From CBDCGJ01 sp965238305 (GTDB lineage Bacteria > Pseudomonadota > Alphaproteobacteria > GCA-2731375), in NCBI GenBank assembly GCA_965238305.1, contig CBDEHK010000001.1, positions 496,001 through 560,000 on the forward strand: 64,000 nt of DNA, given 5' to 3'. Shown piece by piece: positions 43,541 through 53,790 of the stretch. The translations under genes and the position numbers were made by a program. Under the pieces are notes generated by a model, which was given only the letters and a program-made list of their open reading frames with translations, was not told where the DNA came from and searched no databases. Positions within the stretch are counted from its first letter, which is position 1. Each line of letters starts with the position of its first letter.

Positions 43541-44755
43541 CTATCCTGCCGCGGGAATGCCAAACACGGTAATGATTAGGCAAAAAACTGCGATGAGGGC
43601 ATAGAAGACGCTGCGTGGGCGGTCGCCGGCTTGCCTGGCGACCATTGCTGCAACGACGCATTGCAGACAGTAAAAAAGCGCGAAGGCGCGAGATGCCAGC
43701 GCGACGATCGCGACTACGTCGGTCTCCCAGATGACCAAAACTGCGACAATTCCGATCAACACATAGGCATGTTTTGGCGTGATGTGCTTTTTACTGGTGT
43801 CACTGATCAGGCCGCTGGCGCCGATCGAGTCTGCGACCGAGGCGCTGAACTGGCTGGCAATCGCGCCCGCCGTGACGATGAAAGGCAGCCACGGGCTGAC
43901 CCGGCCGATCACTTCAATAAAGCCGGCCACGTCTGCCGATGAGGTGAAAAAAGGGAACAGCGGGATCATCAGAACGAAAAATACGACATAGATGGCCGAT
44001 GATACAATTTGCGCCCGCTTCATCGCCTCGATGCGAAGTTTGCCGTTATAAAGCTGACCCATAAACCGGGTGGTCTCAAAGCCCTGCACGATAATCAGGA
44101 GGCCCAACAGAAAGCGGAAGGTTTCCCAATCGAAGGTATGTTTCTGCTGGCTGGCGGCGGTCCAGCTATATTCTTCCGGCAGATTAAGGCCGAACAGCAC
44201 CAGCGCCACCAGCAAGGCGGCGATTGCCGCCAGGTTCGCGCTGACGGAAAATTTCTCCGCCTTCTCAACCCCCGCAAGGCCCTTCAAGGCGCCGGTCGCG
44301 CAGATCGCTATGATAAACGTAGTGGCGACAAGTTTGCCCCAGAGCGGATCGTCGACCCCCAAGAGTTTCAAACCGAAAGCCGCCAGAAGGGCCAAATAAT
44401 AAGCAATCGAGATGAAGAAGGCACCAGTGAGCACAAAGTGTGACAAAACTTCTATCGATTTGATCGTGGCGCCGGTTGCTGATTGATCCAGCAGCGGCTC
44501 TGCGAACTGGATATTGTAGCGAATGGCGCCGCCGACCAAAAACGCCGAAGCCGACAATGCGATAACCGCGGCGATCGCCCAGATACCAATAGAGCTGGCC
44601 AGCAATGGCACCGACACCAGGAAACCGCTGCCGATGATTGAAGCCAAAGGTGTGACGGTTGCGGACCAACCCCGACTGTTGCGAACCGGCGCACTGACAA
44701 GCACCGAAAATACTGCAAGCAATGTAACAACAAGAATGACGTCGTTGAAATTCAT
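43541..44755 (-). CDS. Multi-pass membrane transporter (APC/LeuT-fold-like)
   Basis: 404 residues with about 11 hydrophobic helices. The first helices, LASIIGSGFLVSVPLLASS, contain an unwound G-S-G-type motif as in Nramp/APC permeases, and QGFETTRFMGQLYNGKLRIE follows helix six. The substrate could be an amino acid or ion; I cannot place it in a named family. Precedes the MFS gene tail on the same strand. Confidence 0.7.
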   Translation of the reverse strand: MNFNDVILVVTLLAVFSVLVSAPVRNSRGWSATVTPLASIIGSGFLVSVPLLASSIGIWAIAAVIALSASAFLVGGAIRYNIQFAEPLLDQSATGATIKSIEVLSHFVLTGAFFISIAYYLALLAAFGLKLLGVDDPLWGKLVATTFIIAICATGALKGLAGVEKAEKFSVSANLAAIAALLVALVLFGLNLPEEYSWTAASQQKHTFDWETFRFLLGLLIIVQGFETTRFMGQLYNGKLRIEAMKRAQIVSSAIYVVFFVLMIPLFPFFTSSADVAGFIEVIGRVSPWLPFIVTAGAIASQFSASVADSIGASGLISDTSKKHITPKHAYVLIGIVAVLVIWETDVVAIVALASRAFALFYCLQCVVAAMVARQAGDRPRSVFYALIAVFCLIITVFGIPAAG

Positions 44756-44831
44756 CCGACCGACCCGTTTCTTGACGTGGGTGATAATTTGACCGGGGCG
44801 CCGGTAGAAAGCAAGTCCGGCTTATTGAAGT

Positions 44832-46052
44832 TCAATTGATCGAGCCACGATCGGTGCCGATGAGGCCTTCACGCCGATCGATCCAGCGCACAAAAAGCGC
44901 TGCGGCAAGCGCCATGGCGGAGCAGAACAACATCATCGCGAGCAGCGTATAAGCACCGTTGGCCGCCGTTAGGATGGCGCCGGTGATCGAGGTCAGCAAC
45001 GCCCCGCCGCCAACGATCAAGGCGCCCGACAACCCCGCCGCGCTGCCGGCTAGCTTGGGCCGGACCGACAACAAGCCGGCATAACAGCTGGGGTTGGTCA
45101 GGCCATTGCCAAGGCCGACAAATATCGTCGCCCCAAACAGCGTCAGCACATGAACAAAACCGGCCAAGTTCACGATTAGGCCGATGCTCAGGCCGGCACA
45201 AGCCACCAACCGGCCGGCTATCATCATCGTCGTCAGTGGATAATTCTTGGCAACACGGCCGGAGATAAAACTGCCGAGCATGAAACCAGCGGTGATCGAA
45301 CCGATATAAAACCCCAACATCGCCGGCGGCAGGGCGAAAATCGCTTGCGCCACGAACGGGGCGCCACCAATAAAGGAATAAAAGGCGCCAGTGGAAAAGG
45401 CCGCGCACGCCGCGTAGCCCCAGAAGCGCCGTGACCCGATCAGCTGTGGATAGCCGCGGAATTGAATGAGAAAAGTTTCTGACGGGGATTTATTAGTCTC
45501 GCCCAAATCGAACCAGCACAAAAACAGCACCGCCAAGCCAAAGCCGACATAAACCAAAAAGTTGGCGCGCCAATCAAAAAGCCCTTCCAAAACGCCACCC
45601 AGCATCGGCCCCAACATCGGCCCGACCGCCATTGCCATGGCGACATAACCCAGCAGGCTGGCCGCTTGCCGCGCCGGCACCATATCTCGGATCACCGCCG
45701 GCGAAAGCGCTGCGCAGGTAATGACCGCGCCCTGTAGCATGCGAAAGGCCAGAAAGACCCAGATGTCGGTGGCCAAGGCGCAGGCCAGCGAGGCGAGGAT
45801 GAAAATCACCAACGCCGACAGGATAACCGGCCGCCGCCCGAACCGGTCCGACAACGGTCCCATGATCAACTGCAGGATCGCCGTCACGCCTAGATAACCG
45901 GCGATCGACAGGTTGACCAAAGCATAGTCGGCCCGAAACGATAGCGCCATATTCGACAGTGACGGTGCAAACATGTTCAACGACATCACCGTCAGCGCCG
46001 ACAGCAGCACGAGGGTAATCAGTTTCGGTGGTGAAGTGGCGGCGGCAAACAT
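44832..46052 (-). CDS. Bcr/CflA-type MFS drug efflux transporter
   Basis: 406 residues from the ATG at 46052 (an in-frame TTG at 46073 is less likely). Twelve helices. QLIMGPLSDRFGRRPVILSA is the MFS loop 2-3 motif, and AVIRDMVPARQAASLLGYV is typical of the drug:H+ antiporter Bcr/CflA group. Likely pumps a drug or small metabolite out of the cell. Confidence 0.9.
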   Translation of the reverse strand: MFAAATSPPKLITLVLLSALTVMSLNMFAPSLSNMALSFRADYALVNLSIAGYLGVTAILQLIMGPLSDRFGRRPVILSALVIFILASLACALATDIWVFLAFRMLQGAVITCAALSPAVIRDMVPARQAASLLGYVAMAMAVGPMLGPMLGGVLEGLFDWRANFLVYVGFGLAVLFLCWFDLGETNKSPSETFLIQFRGYPQLIGSRRFWGYAACAAFSTGAFYSFIGGAPFVAQAIFALPPAMLGFYIGSITAGFMLGSFISGRVAKNYPLTTMMIAGRLVACAGLSIGLIVNLAGFVHVLTLFGATIFVGLGNGLTNPSCYAGLLSVRPKLAGSAAGLSGALIVGGGALLTSITGAILTAANGAYTLLAMMLFCSAMALAAALFVRWIDRREGLIGTDRGSIN

Positions 46053-46107
46053 AAAATTCTTTCGGCTCAGCAATACGCTTCCAGCGCTAGCACATTCGCA
46101 TTACCTT

Positions 46108-46228
46108 GAGAAACTGAAATCCACTTCATCCGTAGTTAATAGCTGCTTCGCCACCCATACCAGACAATATTCGCCACTCCCTAAATGAGCTGCCGTTGAC
46201 CCAAACCGGATGTTTACAATGGCGATCA
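46108..46228. repeat. Degenerate intergenic repeat, copy A
   Basis: Begins GAAACTGAAATCCAC, contains TAATAGCTGCTTCGCCACCC and CAGACAATATT, and ends GTTGACCCAAACCGG. Closely matches copy B at 48014 over its second half. Between the MFS gene and sulfatase 1. Confidence 0.7.
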
Positions 46229-46296
46229 TGCAGCGTTGTTTTGATGTCAGCTGTATGACATAAGAGAAAACTTTTTATGAATACGAAGGGGGTCGT

Positions 46297-47925
46297 ATGA
46301 TGAATATTATTATGACTTTCGTTGGCATTGTGCTTTCGACGGTGATGATTTCTACCTCTTTAGCACGGGACCGTCCAAACATCCTGCTTGTCGTCGCCGA
46401 TGATTTGGGCTGGACAGACCTGGGCGCATATGGCGGCGAAATCGATACTCCTAATCTGGACGCGCTTGCGGCGGCTGGAGTGAAATTCACGGATTTCCAC
46501 GTTTCCGTAAGCTGTTCGCCAACTCGTTCAATGCTTATGACTGGCAATGACAATCATATTGCCGGCCTCGGCAACATGGGCGAATTGCGGACCGAGAACC
46601 AGATGGGGAAGCCTGGCTATGAAGGACATCTAAACAATCGGGTCGCCTCTCTGGCGGAAGTTTTGCGTGACGGTGGCTATCATACTTACATGGCCGGCAA
46701 ATGGCATCTCGGGCACGAGGAAGGGTCATTGCCGTTCGATCGCGGTTTCGAGAAAAGTTTTTCGATGCTCGTTGGCGGAGCCAGCCATTGGAGTGATATG
46801 CGCGGCATTCTGCCACGCGATGATCCTGCTGCTTACAGCATGAACGGTAAGCACCTAAAAAGTCTGCCAAAAGATTTCTATTCCAGCAAGAACTATGCAG
46901 ACTTTCTCATGCATGCGATCCGTGGGAACCGCGGCGACGGGAAACCATTTCTCGCCTATCTTGCATTCACTGCCGTGCACGACCCGGTTCAAGTCCCGGA
47001 GCCCTGGCATTCGAAGTATCGCGGCAACTATGACGACGGATATGAAGTCTTAAAGCTGAAACGCTGGCGGGCTGCGAAAGCAGCAAATATCGTTCCACAA
47101 GACGCGGCGTTGGCGACCCGGAACCCGGCGATACGGCAGTGGGCTGACCTCACCGACCAGGAGCGGGCCATCGAAGCGCGAGGGATGGAAGTCTATGCGG
47201 GTATGCTCGATGCCATGGATTATCACTATGGTCGGGTAGTTGATTTCCTAAAGGATATTGGTGAACACGAAAACACGGTGGTGATCTTCCTTTCAGACAA
47301 CGGCGCGAACCCGTGGTATTCTGATACCTACCCAGGCGCCGACAAACCGGACTTTCGCCAGCAGTTTGATTACAGCCTCGAAAACGTCGGACATCCTGGT
47401 TCCAACCATGCCTATGGTATTGGTTTTGCCAGCGGCTCAGGTGGACCTCTGGACCGGTACAAATTTTCTGTTGCCGAGGGCGGCATCCGCGTGCCGATGT
47501 TAGTCGCTGGTCCGGGCATCGACGCTGGTGTCCAGAACGATGCTTTTATTTATGTCTGGGATGTCATGCCGACAATTCTGGATATTGCCGGGGTTGAATT
47601 TCCTGAAAAAATGGGTGGTCGAGCTATAGAAAAAATGCGCGGACGCTCGGTTCTCGGTCTACTCGATGGGTCGGCCAAGACAGCCTATCGCGCCGAAGAG
47701 TATATTGGCGGCGAGATGCTTGACGGCAAATGGATGAGGCAGGGAGATCTTAAGGCAATGCTTGTCCCAAAGCCCGAGGGCCCTGGAATATGGCAGCTTT
47801 ATAATGTAGTGCGTGACCCCGGTGAAGCCAACGACCTTGCAGCAGAAATGCCTGAGAAGCTGGCGGAGTTGAAATTGGCATGGGACCGTTATGCGGCTGA
47901 CGTGGGCGTGGTGCCTACCGAGTAA
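46297..47925 (+). CDS. Arylsulfatase (type I, formylglycine-dependent), copy 1
   Basis: 542 residues. A signal peptide spans about 1-23. The metal-binding start is NILLVVADDLGWTDLGAYGG (Asp35/36), and Cys73 in VSCSPTRSMLMTG is the CxPxR Cys that is converted to formylglycine. YMAGKWHLGHEEG and VIFLSDNGANPWY are further conserved motifs. It hydrolyses a sulfate ester in the periplasm; the substrate is unknown. No maturase gene (FGE or anSME) is in the window. GAAGGGGG precedes the ATG. Confidence 0.95.
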   Translation: MMNIIMTFVGIVLSTVMISTSLARDRPNILLVVADDLGWTDLGAYGGEIDTPNLDALAAAGVKFTDFHVSVSCSPTRSMLMTGNDNHIAGLGNMGELRTENQMGKPGYEGHLNNRVASLAEVLRDGGYHTYMAGKWHLGHEEGSLPFDRGFEKSFSMLVGGASHWSDMRGILPRDDPAAYSMNGKHLKSLPKDFYSSKNYADFLMHAIRGNRGDGKPFLAYLAFTAVHDPVQVPEPWHSKYRGNYDDGYEVLKLKRWRAAKAANIVPQDAALATRNPAIRQWADLTDQERAIEARGMEVYAGMLDAMDYHYGRVVDFLKDIGEHENTVVIFLSDNGANPWYSDTYPGADKPDFRQQFDYSLENVGHPGSNHAYGIGFASGSGGPLDRYKFSVAEGGIRVPMLVAGPGIDAGVQNDAFIYVWDVMPTILDIAGVEFPEKMGGRAIEKMRGRSVLGLLDGSAKTAYRAEEYIGGEMLDGKWMRQGDLKAMLVPKPEGPGIWQLYNVVRDPGEANDLAAEMPEKLAELKLAWDRYAADVGVVPTE

Positions 47926-48367
47926 TCACCGAATGATAGGTCGAAGGCTGATTGAAGCTTATTGCCACAAGATGTCGCCTTCTGGCACCAAGAAGCCAAT
48001 TTGACCGGTAGCGCAGATCGTCCGCTTCTGCGGGCATCGCCGTCGTCGAAATTCTGACGCTCATATTTCGCCCATAGTTTTCGTCCGTGGTTAATAGCTG
48101 CTCGCCACCCATAGCAGACAATATTTACTGCTCCCCAATTCGGCTGCTCTTGACCCAACCCGGAAGTTGCGGCGATCAGCAAAATTTGCCATTGTTCGGG
48201 ACTATGCCGATATTTTGGTTTAGCCAGAGAACGCTCGTTCGTTGCCATTATTCCCACCAAACAGGAAACTAGACGCATTAAATTTTTCATGGTAACCGAA
48301 TAGTACAAGCTTTGGGCTCGCTACAACGCCCGCCCTAGGTAGGTAATCCTCGCCAAAGGATATGACT
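47926..48367. repeat. Intergenic region with repeat copy B
   Basis: 48014-48180 carries the repeat: TCCGCTTCTGCGGGCAT, TTAATAGCTGCTCGCCACCC, GCAGACAATATT and CTTGACCCAACCCGG. A minus-strand frame of 139 codons (47889-48308) crosses the repeat and is not considered a gene. AAAGGA near 48353 is the ribosome site of the stress protein gene. Confidence 0.7.
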
Positions 48368-48820
48368 ATGTTTAACCATATTGTCGTCGCGACGGACGGC
48401 TCCGAGCCTGCAAACAGGGCGGTTGAAGTGGCGATCGATCTTGCGGTGAAATACGACGCCGAACTCGCAGTAATATACGTGATGGAGCATATCGGCACCA
48501 CTCGAGTGCCGGTCGCACTAGACAGCTACACCGATATGCAGTTCTTTGACGCCGGCGAGCGAGAGCGTCTGACCTCGATCGCCGACCAGATCGTCGAGCG
48601 TGCCGTCAACAAGGCAACGGGAGCCGGTGTCTCGCGCGTCGAGCAGAGCGTCAAAGCCGGTAGTCCAGGCCCAGCCATCGTCGCGTATGCGGAAAAACAG
48701 AACGCCGATCTAATTGTCATGGGCCGTAGCGGCCTTGGTAGGGTCGCCGATTTGTTGCTCGGAAGCGTCACCTATCGCACGACCCAGCTGTCGAAATGCA
48801 CCTGCATGACGGTCAAGTGA
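48368..48820 (+). CDS. Universal stress protein (UspA family)
   Basis: 150 residues from the ATG at 48368, which is better spaced from AAAGGA than the ATG at 48362. FNHIVVATDGSEPANRAVEVA is the UspA start and MGRSGLGRVADLLLGSVT the ATP-binding G2xG9xG(S/T) motif, so it belongs to the nucleotide-binding branch. Located between two sulfatase genes; no direct link is evident. Confidence 0.94.
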   Translation: MFNHIVVATDGSEPANRAVEVAIDLAVKYDAELAVIYVMEHIGTTRVPVALDSYTDMQFFDAGERERLTSIADQIVERAVNKATGAGVSRVEQSVKAGSPGPAIVAYAEKQNADLIVMGRSGLGRVADLLLGSVTYRTTQLSKCTCMTVK

Positions 48821-49482
48821 AGGTCCGGCGAGGCGGCTCAAACAACGAACATTTAGTCTGCGTGCCCCAATGATGGCAAAGCGCCGCCGGGCACGCTGTA
48901 AAGGCATATGCTCAAGTTTGGCTTGCGGGTGTCCCGCTTGAAACTCACCCTGCTTATGACGTAAATGGCATCGCCGTGTCTGACCGGCAGGTGGACCCGC
49001 CGTTCATTGACCCTTAGCAGGGCCACAATGGTTCCATAAGTAGCCTACATGGCCTATGTGACAGGTCGTTCGCTTCTGCAGGCATAGCCGTCGTCGATTT
49101 TCGACAACCGTATTTCACTGGAAAAGGGCTGATGTAAGAGACAAAGCAGTCGCAATTCAGAGCATCCCAAGTCGGCTACTGTTGGCACAAAGCAGCCGTC
49201 TTCAATAACATGCCAATATGGCTGCAATTGACCCAAAGCCGCCTTGGTCTATGTCGTGCCGCTGGAACTGCCCGTATAATTGACGAGCGTCAAAGAGCAC
49301 GCTCGGTCCATCCCATTAGCCGACATGGGCCGCCATTATCAAGCTCCGAGCCGCGAGCAATCTCCCTCATCCAAACGTCGAGATAGCCGATCGGCAGGTG
49401 GCCGATATCCGTCGCGCCTTTGGCGGTTCGAAGATTCGTTTGGCGCAAACCTCCAAGTGGGGTTCTCTCCCGCTAGGGATGA
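48821..49482. repeat. Intergenic region with repeat copy C
   Basis: 49041-49245 carries the family: CATGGCCTATGTGACAGGTC, CGCTTCTGCAGGCATAGCCG, CCAAGTCGGCTACTGTTGGC and GCAATTGACCCAAAGCCGCC. A weaker fragment, GCGTGCCCCAATGATGGCAA, lies at 48861. The plus-strand frame 49280-49513 has no supporting features. No gene seen. Confidence 0.65.
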
Positions 49483-50607
49483 CTATTTGAGTGGTAACTC
49501 TGTCAGCACATAGTCTTTTCCTGCGGCGTGGCATCCGAAACATAGCGGGACCCCATTGCCGACTGCAACGGGATTGGAACGATCGGTCGTGCTGGTGACC
49601 TCGTACCAAAACCAGCCTTTGCCGCCAGCACTGTCAGAGGCAGTTTTCACCATTACCGCCCAACCTTGCAATTTTCGATTAGCATCAAACATCTCCTTGA
49701 CGATGCCCGCGCCTACCGGGTGCGCGTCGTTGCCCGCTCGAAGCGATGCGTCCATTTTGGGGTCAATGAAAACCCGAACCGGCAGACCGACCTTTGTATG
49801 GGGCCCGGATGAAGGATGCGAAGCGGTTTCTTTAGCCGCAAAGTTCTTGTACAACCCTTTTTGAAGATAACTGAACAAAGCAGGCTGGTCGGTTGGGATC
49901 ACACTGTTTACTTTTGGTGTTTCCGCTGTTGCTTTGAATGCGCCATCCGTCGCGCTGGTCATTGCTGTAACCAGCTTCTTGAAATCCTTCGATTCAATGT
50001 TCATGACACGACCTCGCCGTGACGCCTTGGCGGCCCGCAAAACTGGATAGTATTGAGTGAAAACGAAATCGTCCGCTGCACTGTTTTCGTGGCAGGTGTT
50101 GCAGGCCGCGGTCGGGAACTGTTTCGCGATGTCGGCGAGTGGATAGGAGTGACCAAAGCTAAAGTACGCCCAGTAACCGGGTTCATCCTTGAATCGCTTG
50201 GAGTCCTTGATTGTAATCTCCAACCCGGCGAAATTACCCATGAAATAGCCCGTCCCGCTTACCGCTTGCTTGGAGCCGACCAGAACCAACTCCTTGGCGA
50301 TGACTGTGCCGTCGGCAAACGTCCCGGTATTCTTCCAATGATCAAAATCGTCCGGGTGAATGTAGACGTTGTGGAACTCGGGGAAGGGCGCTTCAGGGGG
50401 ATTCAATTCGTTGGGCGTTAGTGGGGTTCCGATATAGACCCATTCGCGGAAGCGGAAATCGGGGCGAAGTAATTCACCTTTGGCGTTGAAGGAGGGCTTA
50501 GGTAACGTTCGGTCGCCGGCTTCCACGGAGATCGTTCCGAGCACACCAATGGCACTGAGCGCCACTCCAATAACAATGCGCCGAAAAAACAATGGAACGC
50601 TGTTCAT
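49483..50607 (-). CDS. Two-domain cytochrome P460-family protein
   Basis: 374 residues, about double the usual family length. A signal peptide spans about 1-30. Domain one (about 50-195) has FREWVYIGTPLTP, FADGTVIAKELVLV, YWAYFSFG and the heme motif CNTCH at 169-173. Domain two (about 255-374) has AHPVGAGIVKEMFDANRKL, GWAVMVKTASDSAGGKGWFWYE and CFGCHAAGKDY at 356-366. Each half repeats the P460 order of motifs, so it carries two c-type hemes in the periplasm. P460 enzymes oxidise hydroxylamine or reduce NO-type substrates; function here is unknown. GGGAGGA precedes the ATG. Confidence 0.85.
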   Translation of the reverse strand: MNSVPLFFRRIVIGVALSAIGVLGTISVEAGDRTLPKPSFNAKGELLRPDFRFREWVYIGTPLTPNELNPPEAPFPEFHNVYIHPDDFDHWKNTGTFADGTVIAKELVLVGSKQAVSGTGYFMGNFAGLEITIKDSKRFKDEPGYWAYFSFGHSYPLADIAKQFPTAACNTCHENSAADDFVFTQYYPVLRAAKASRRGRVMNIESKDFKKLVTAMTSATDGAFKATAETPKVNSVIPTDQPALFSYLQKGLYKNFAAKETASHPSSGPHTKVGLPVRVFIDPKMDASLRAGNDAHPVGAGIVKEMFDANRKLQGWAVMVKTASDSAGGKGWFWYEVTSTTDRSNPVAVGNGVPLCFGCHAAGKDYVLTELPLK

Positions 50608-51124
50608 TATTTAGTCCTCCCGTTGATCGATATATTTGACTACTTGCCGTCCACCTATTCCCATTTCAAAGTAAATCGCCGATTGCATCAGCCTTCGAAC
50701 TATCTTCTACGCAACCCTTGAAGTCAACATTCGGCCAACCTTGCTCCTCATTGGCTTTTCGCAGATTAGCCTCCCGCGAGGACGGCGAATATTCATGAGT
50801 TATCGACCTGCTTGCGCTGGCACGCGACTGGCTTTCTTTGGGTTTCGATATTGCAGACCGGAAAGATGCAAGATCGCACAGCTGCAAGACTCAGCTAATG
50901 TCTGTTCATGGCACTTAACAGCCGGCTTGACCCGTGACGCAATTGGTCCGGTGATACGCAGTAAGCAGGCATGGTGAAACTGAAATCCACCGCGTCCGTA
51001 TTTTCGTCGGTGCTCAATAGCTGCTTCACCACCCCGAACACGTCAAAAGCCCATTCGCCTTATCTGGCGAAACGGAAATCCAGATAACTCCGGCCTTCGC
51101 GATTTGCAGTGAGCGGTGTTAAGT
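50608..51124. repeat. Intergenic region with repeat copy D
   Basis: 50894-51060 holds CTAATGTCTGTTCATGGCAC, GCCGGCTTGACCCG, then GAAACTGAAATCCACC and CAATAGCTGCTTCACCACCC, the copy-A elements in a different arrangement. Minus-strand frame 50666-50887 (73 codons) has no recognised content. GCGAAACGGAAATCCAG at 51067 is another short fragment. Confidence 0.65.
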
Positions 51125-52774
51125 CTATTCTTTAGCAAAGGGGCCACCTTCGGGCGGAATAACTCCGACTTCTTTGGCATAGACATTCCAAGCGGCGATC
51201 AAGCGTTTTTTTAGCGCCGGTCGCTGTGTTGACAAATCCTTGCTTTCGCCTGGATCGACGCTCAGATCGAATATCTGCCATTCACTTGGACCATAGGGCT
51301 TGCTGATCCAGGTCCCTTTGTAGTCGCCCATCCGTATCGCCTTGAAGTTGTTATATTCCCAAGCAATGGCTTCATCCGGCCCGTGAACCGTTGAGCTTTT
51401 TTTGGTTAGCAGCGGAAGCATTGATGTTCCGCGCGGTTGCTCGACTGGTTTGCCGTTGTAGGTCGCCGGATAGGTTGCGCCGGCAAGTTCAAGAAAGGTG
51501 GGCGCTAAATCCATCACATGCGCGACGCCATCCACGGGCTCGCTCTGATAAGCAACGCCGGGCCCACTGATGATCAACGGCGAGCGAATGCCACCTTCGG
51601 CAAGAAAGTGTTTGAAGAGATGAAATGGCGTGGAACTGGCTTGCGCCCAGCCGGGGCCCTGGGCGATACGGGAGCCGCGTTTGCCCCAGTTGGCAAATCG
51701 GTTATCGGAATTGCGCGCCACTCAAGCTTTACCGGTGCCAGGATAACTATCCATCTCGGAGCCATTGGCACCGTTATCCGAAAAAAATACGACCAGAGTG
51801 TCTTTCATTTTTCCCGAGCTCTCCAGATACTGGAGAACGCGTCCGATATGATGGTCGATATCTTCGACCATCGCCGAATAGATTTCCATTCGGCGTGTTT
51901 CTAACTTTTTCTGCTCCGTGGTGAGTTTGTCCCACTTTGGAACCTGCTGCAGCCATGGCCCTAAATCCGTTGTGTCGGGAACAATGCCCAGTTTCTTCAT
52001 TCGGGCAAGACGGGTTGTGCGAAGGGCATTGTAACCGCGATCATATTGCCCTTTGTTGCGGTCAAGCCATTGGTCCGGCACGTGCAGTGGATCGTGTGGT
52101 GCAGTAAACGAAAGATAGGCGAAGAACGGTTTGTCGTCTTTTTGCTCGTCTATGTATTTGACGATCCGGTCGGCGTAAAATTCGGTTGAGTAAAAGCCCT
52201 GGGGAACATGGGTTCGCACGCCGTCTTCCCGGTAGGTTGGGGTATAATTTGCATACATCATCCACTCGTCATCAAAGTGGCTGGTCCCGCCTTGCAGCAT
52301 AGCGAAGACCCTTTCGAACCCACGTTTTGAAGGGTCCTGATCGGGTTCGTGACCGAGATGCCATTTGCCGGCCATGTAGGTGTGATAGCCGGCGCTTTTT
52401 AATAGCGAGGCTATCGACACCACCCGGTCGTTCAGGAAGCCTTCGTAACCTGGTTGTCCGATCTGGTTCGGCGCCAGAAGTTCGTTCATGGTGCCGAGGC
52501 CGGCAATGTGGCTGTCATTCCCGGAAAACAGCATGGAACGGGTCGCTGAACAGCTCGGTCCAACATAAAAATTGGAAAACTTCAGGCCTTTCTCGGCAAG
52601 CGAATTGATGCTTGGGGTCTTAATCTCGCTGCCAAAAGGACCGATATCCGAGTAACCCATATCGTCGACCGCAATAAGCAATATGTTCGGTCGATTTGCT
52701 GCTTCGCCAGTTCCCCAAGCGGCAGAAAGCAAAACAAGCGCAAACAAAATAGAGGCAATAATTCGCTGTTTCAT
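51125..52774 (-). pseudogene. Arylsulfatase copy 2, interrupted by an in-frame TGA
   Basis: The start at 52774 (GGGGGTG upstream) gives a signal peptide and the sulfatase core: NILLIAVDDMGYSDIGPFG, Cys75 in PSCSATRSMLFSG, YMAGKWHLGHEPD and VVFFSDNGANGSEMDSYP. After 350 codons TGA at 51722-51724 stops the frame, and the same frame goes on with VARNSDNRFANWGKRGSR to 51125. Related sulfatases usually have a Trp (EW) just here, so TGG to TGA is the simplest change. The C-terminal 198 residues could only be made by readthrough or from the GTG at 51721. Pseudogene, or sequencing error. Confidence 0.82.
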
Positions 52775-52888
52775 TTGGCACCCCCAAGCAACCTTCAAAC
52801 TTTAAGACTAATGCCTAGCCGCACAATTGCCCAAAGAATTATTTCTCCGGCCACCTGGCGAAACTGAAAGCCATTTTATCGCCGGGGT

Positions 52889-53665
52889 TCAGACACAGAA
52901 ATCGCTTGGGCTACGCCCGAGGGTACGGCGAAACATGTAGCTGAACGCGCTTGAAGACGCATAGCCCATGTCGAAGGCGACCGAACTGACCTTCTCGCCG
53001 GTGGCAAGCCTGGAAATGGCGTGAAGAATGCGCGCGTGTCGTAACCATTGCGACGGCGGCATGCCCGTTTCGGAGGCAAACAATCGTTCGATGGTCTTGC
53101 GGCTGGCGGGGGCTTCAGCGAGCCAGGAGCCGACCGTTTCGACGGCACCCGGATCGTTCAGCGCCGCTTCGGCAAAACGGCGAATTCGATGATCCTGTGG
53201 CATCGCGATCGAGAGCGGTACGTCCGGGGCAGCGACGAGTTCATGTCGCAGAAGATGGTGAAGCGCATTGTTGTGGTCGTTCGCGCGGCCGGTCCCATTC
53301 TCGGGCATGGTGCCGGATATCAGGGCGTTCAGTATCGGCGTCATTGCCATAATTCGGCAGTCCGCGCCGACTTTCTGGGCTTCATCCTGGCGCACGTCGA
53401 CGTAGCGCATTTCGTTGTTCGATCCGTATCGCATCCAGTGTTCTACGCCCGGCGGAATCCATAGTGCCATCGCCGGGCTGAGCAACAACACACGGCCCGG
53501 CGTGCCAACATACATAGACCCCGAAGCCGCAGAGATGAGCTGCCCGAAGTCATGGGCGTGCCAGCCGTAGCTCTCGCCGGATGTCGCTCTGATTAACTCC
53601 CCCAGATAGCGCGGCATACGCGTTTCGCTGGGATCGCTCAGGGGGTGTTGTTGCGGGTTGGTCAT
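52889..53665 (-). CDS. AraC family transcriptional regulator
   Basis: 258 residues. The N-terminal cupin region includes GWHAHDFGQLISAASGSMYV and WIPPGVEHWM. The C-terminal two helix-turn-helix units are seen in RKTIERLFASETGMPPSQWL and VAFDMGYASSSAFSYMFRR. Divergent from the MFS gene 125 bases away, so it probably regulates that transporter. The order is common for cupin-AraC/MFS pairs. Confidence 0.92.
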   Translation of the reverse strand: MTNPQQHPLSDPSETRMPRYLGELIRATSGESYGWHAHDFGQLISAASGSMYVGTPGRVLLLSPAMALWIPPGVEHWMRYGSNNEMRYVDVRQDEAQKVGADCRIMAMTPILNALISGTMPENGTGRANDHNNALHHLLRHELVAAPDVPLSIAMPQDHRIRRFAEAALNDPGAVETVGSWLAEAPASRKTIERLFASETGMPPSQWLRHARILHAISRLATGEKVSSVAFDMGYASSSAFSYMFRRTLGRSPSDFCV

Positions 53666-53790
53666 GAATTTTGACGATTTCTAGATATAATTGGTCTCAG
53701 TGTCGACTGAAAGACATATCATTTTGAACTAGGGTGTTCAAACTATTCAGACACGATGTTCGCATTTCTAGATCAGAGCTTGCCGCCACC
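53666..53790. promoter_or_regulatory. AraC/MFS divergent regulatory region
   Basis: Two inverted repeats lie between the start codons: TCAGT-N4-ACTGA at 53697-53710, and TTTGAAC-N6-GTTCAAA at 53723-53742. The second is the better operator candidate for the AraC-type regulator. No clear ribosome site precedes the MFS ATG. Confidence 0.45.

Noticed and set aside
47889..48308. Minus-strand 139-codon frame
   Set aside because: It reads through repeat copy B and the 3' end of sulfatase 1 and has no start signal or family motif.
50666..50887. Minus-strand 73-codon frame
   Set aside because: No ribosome site, no recognised motif, in a gap with repeat fragments.
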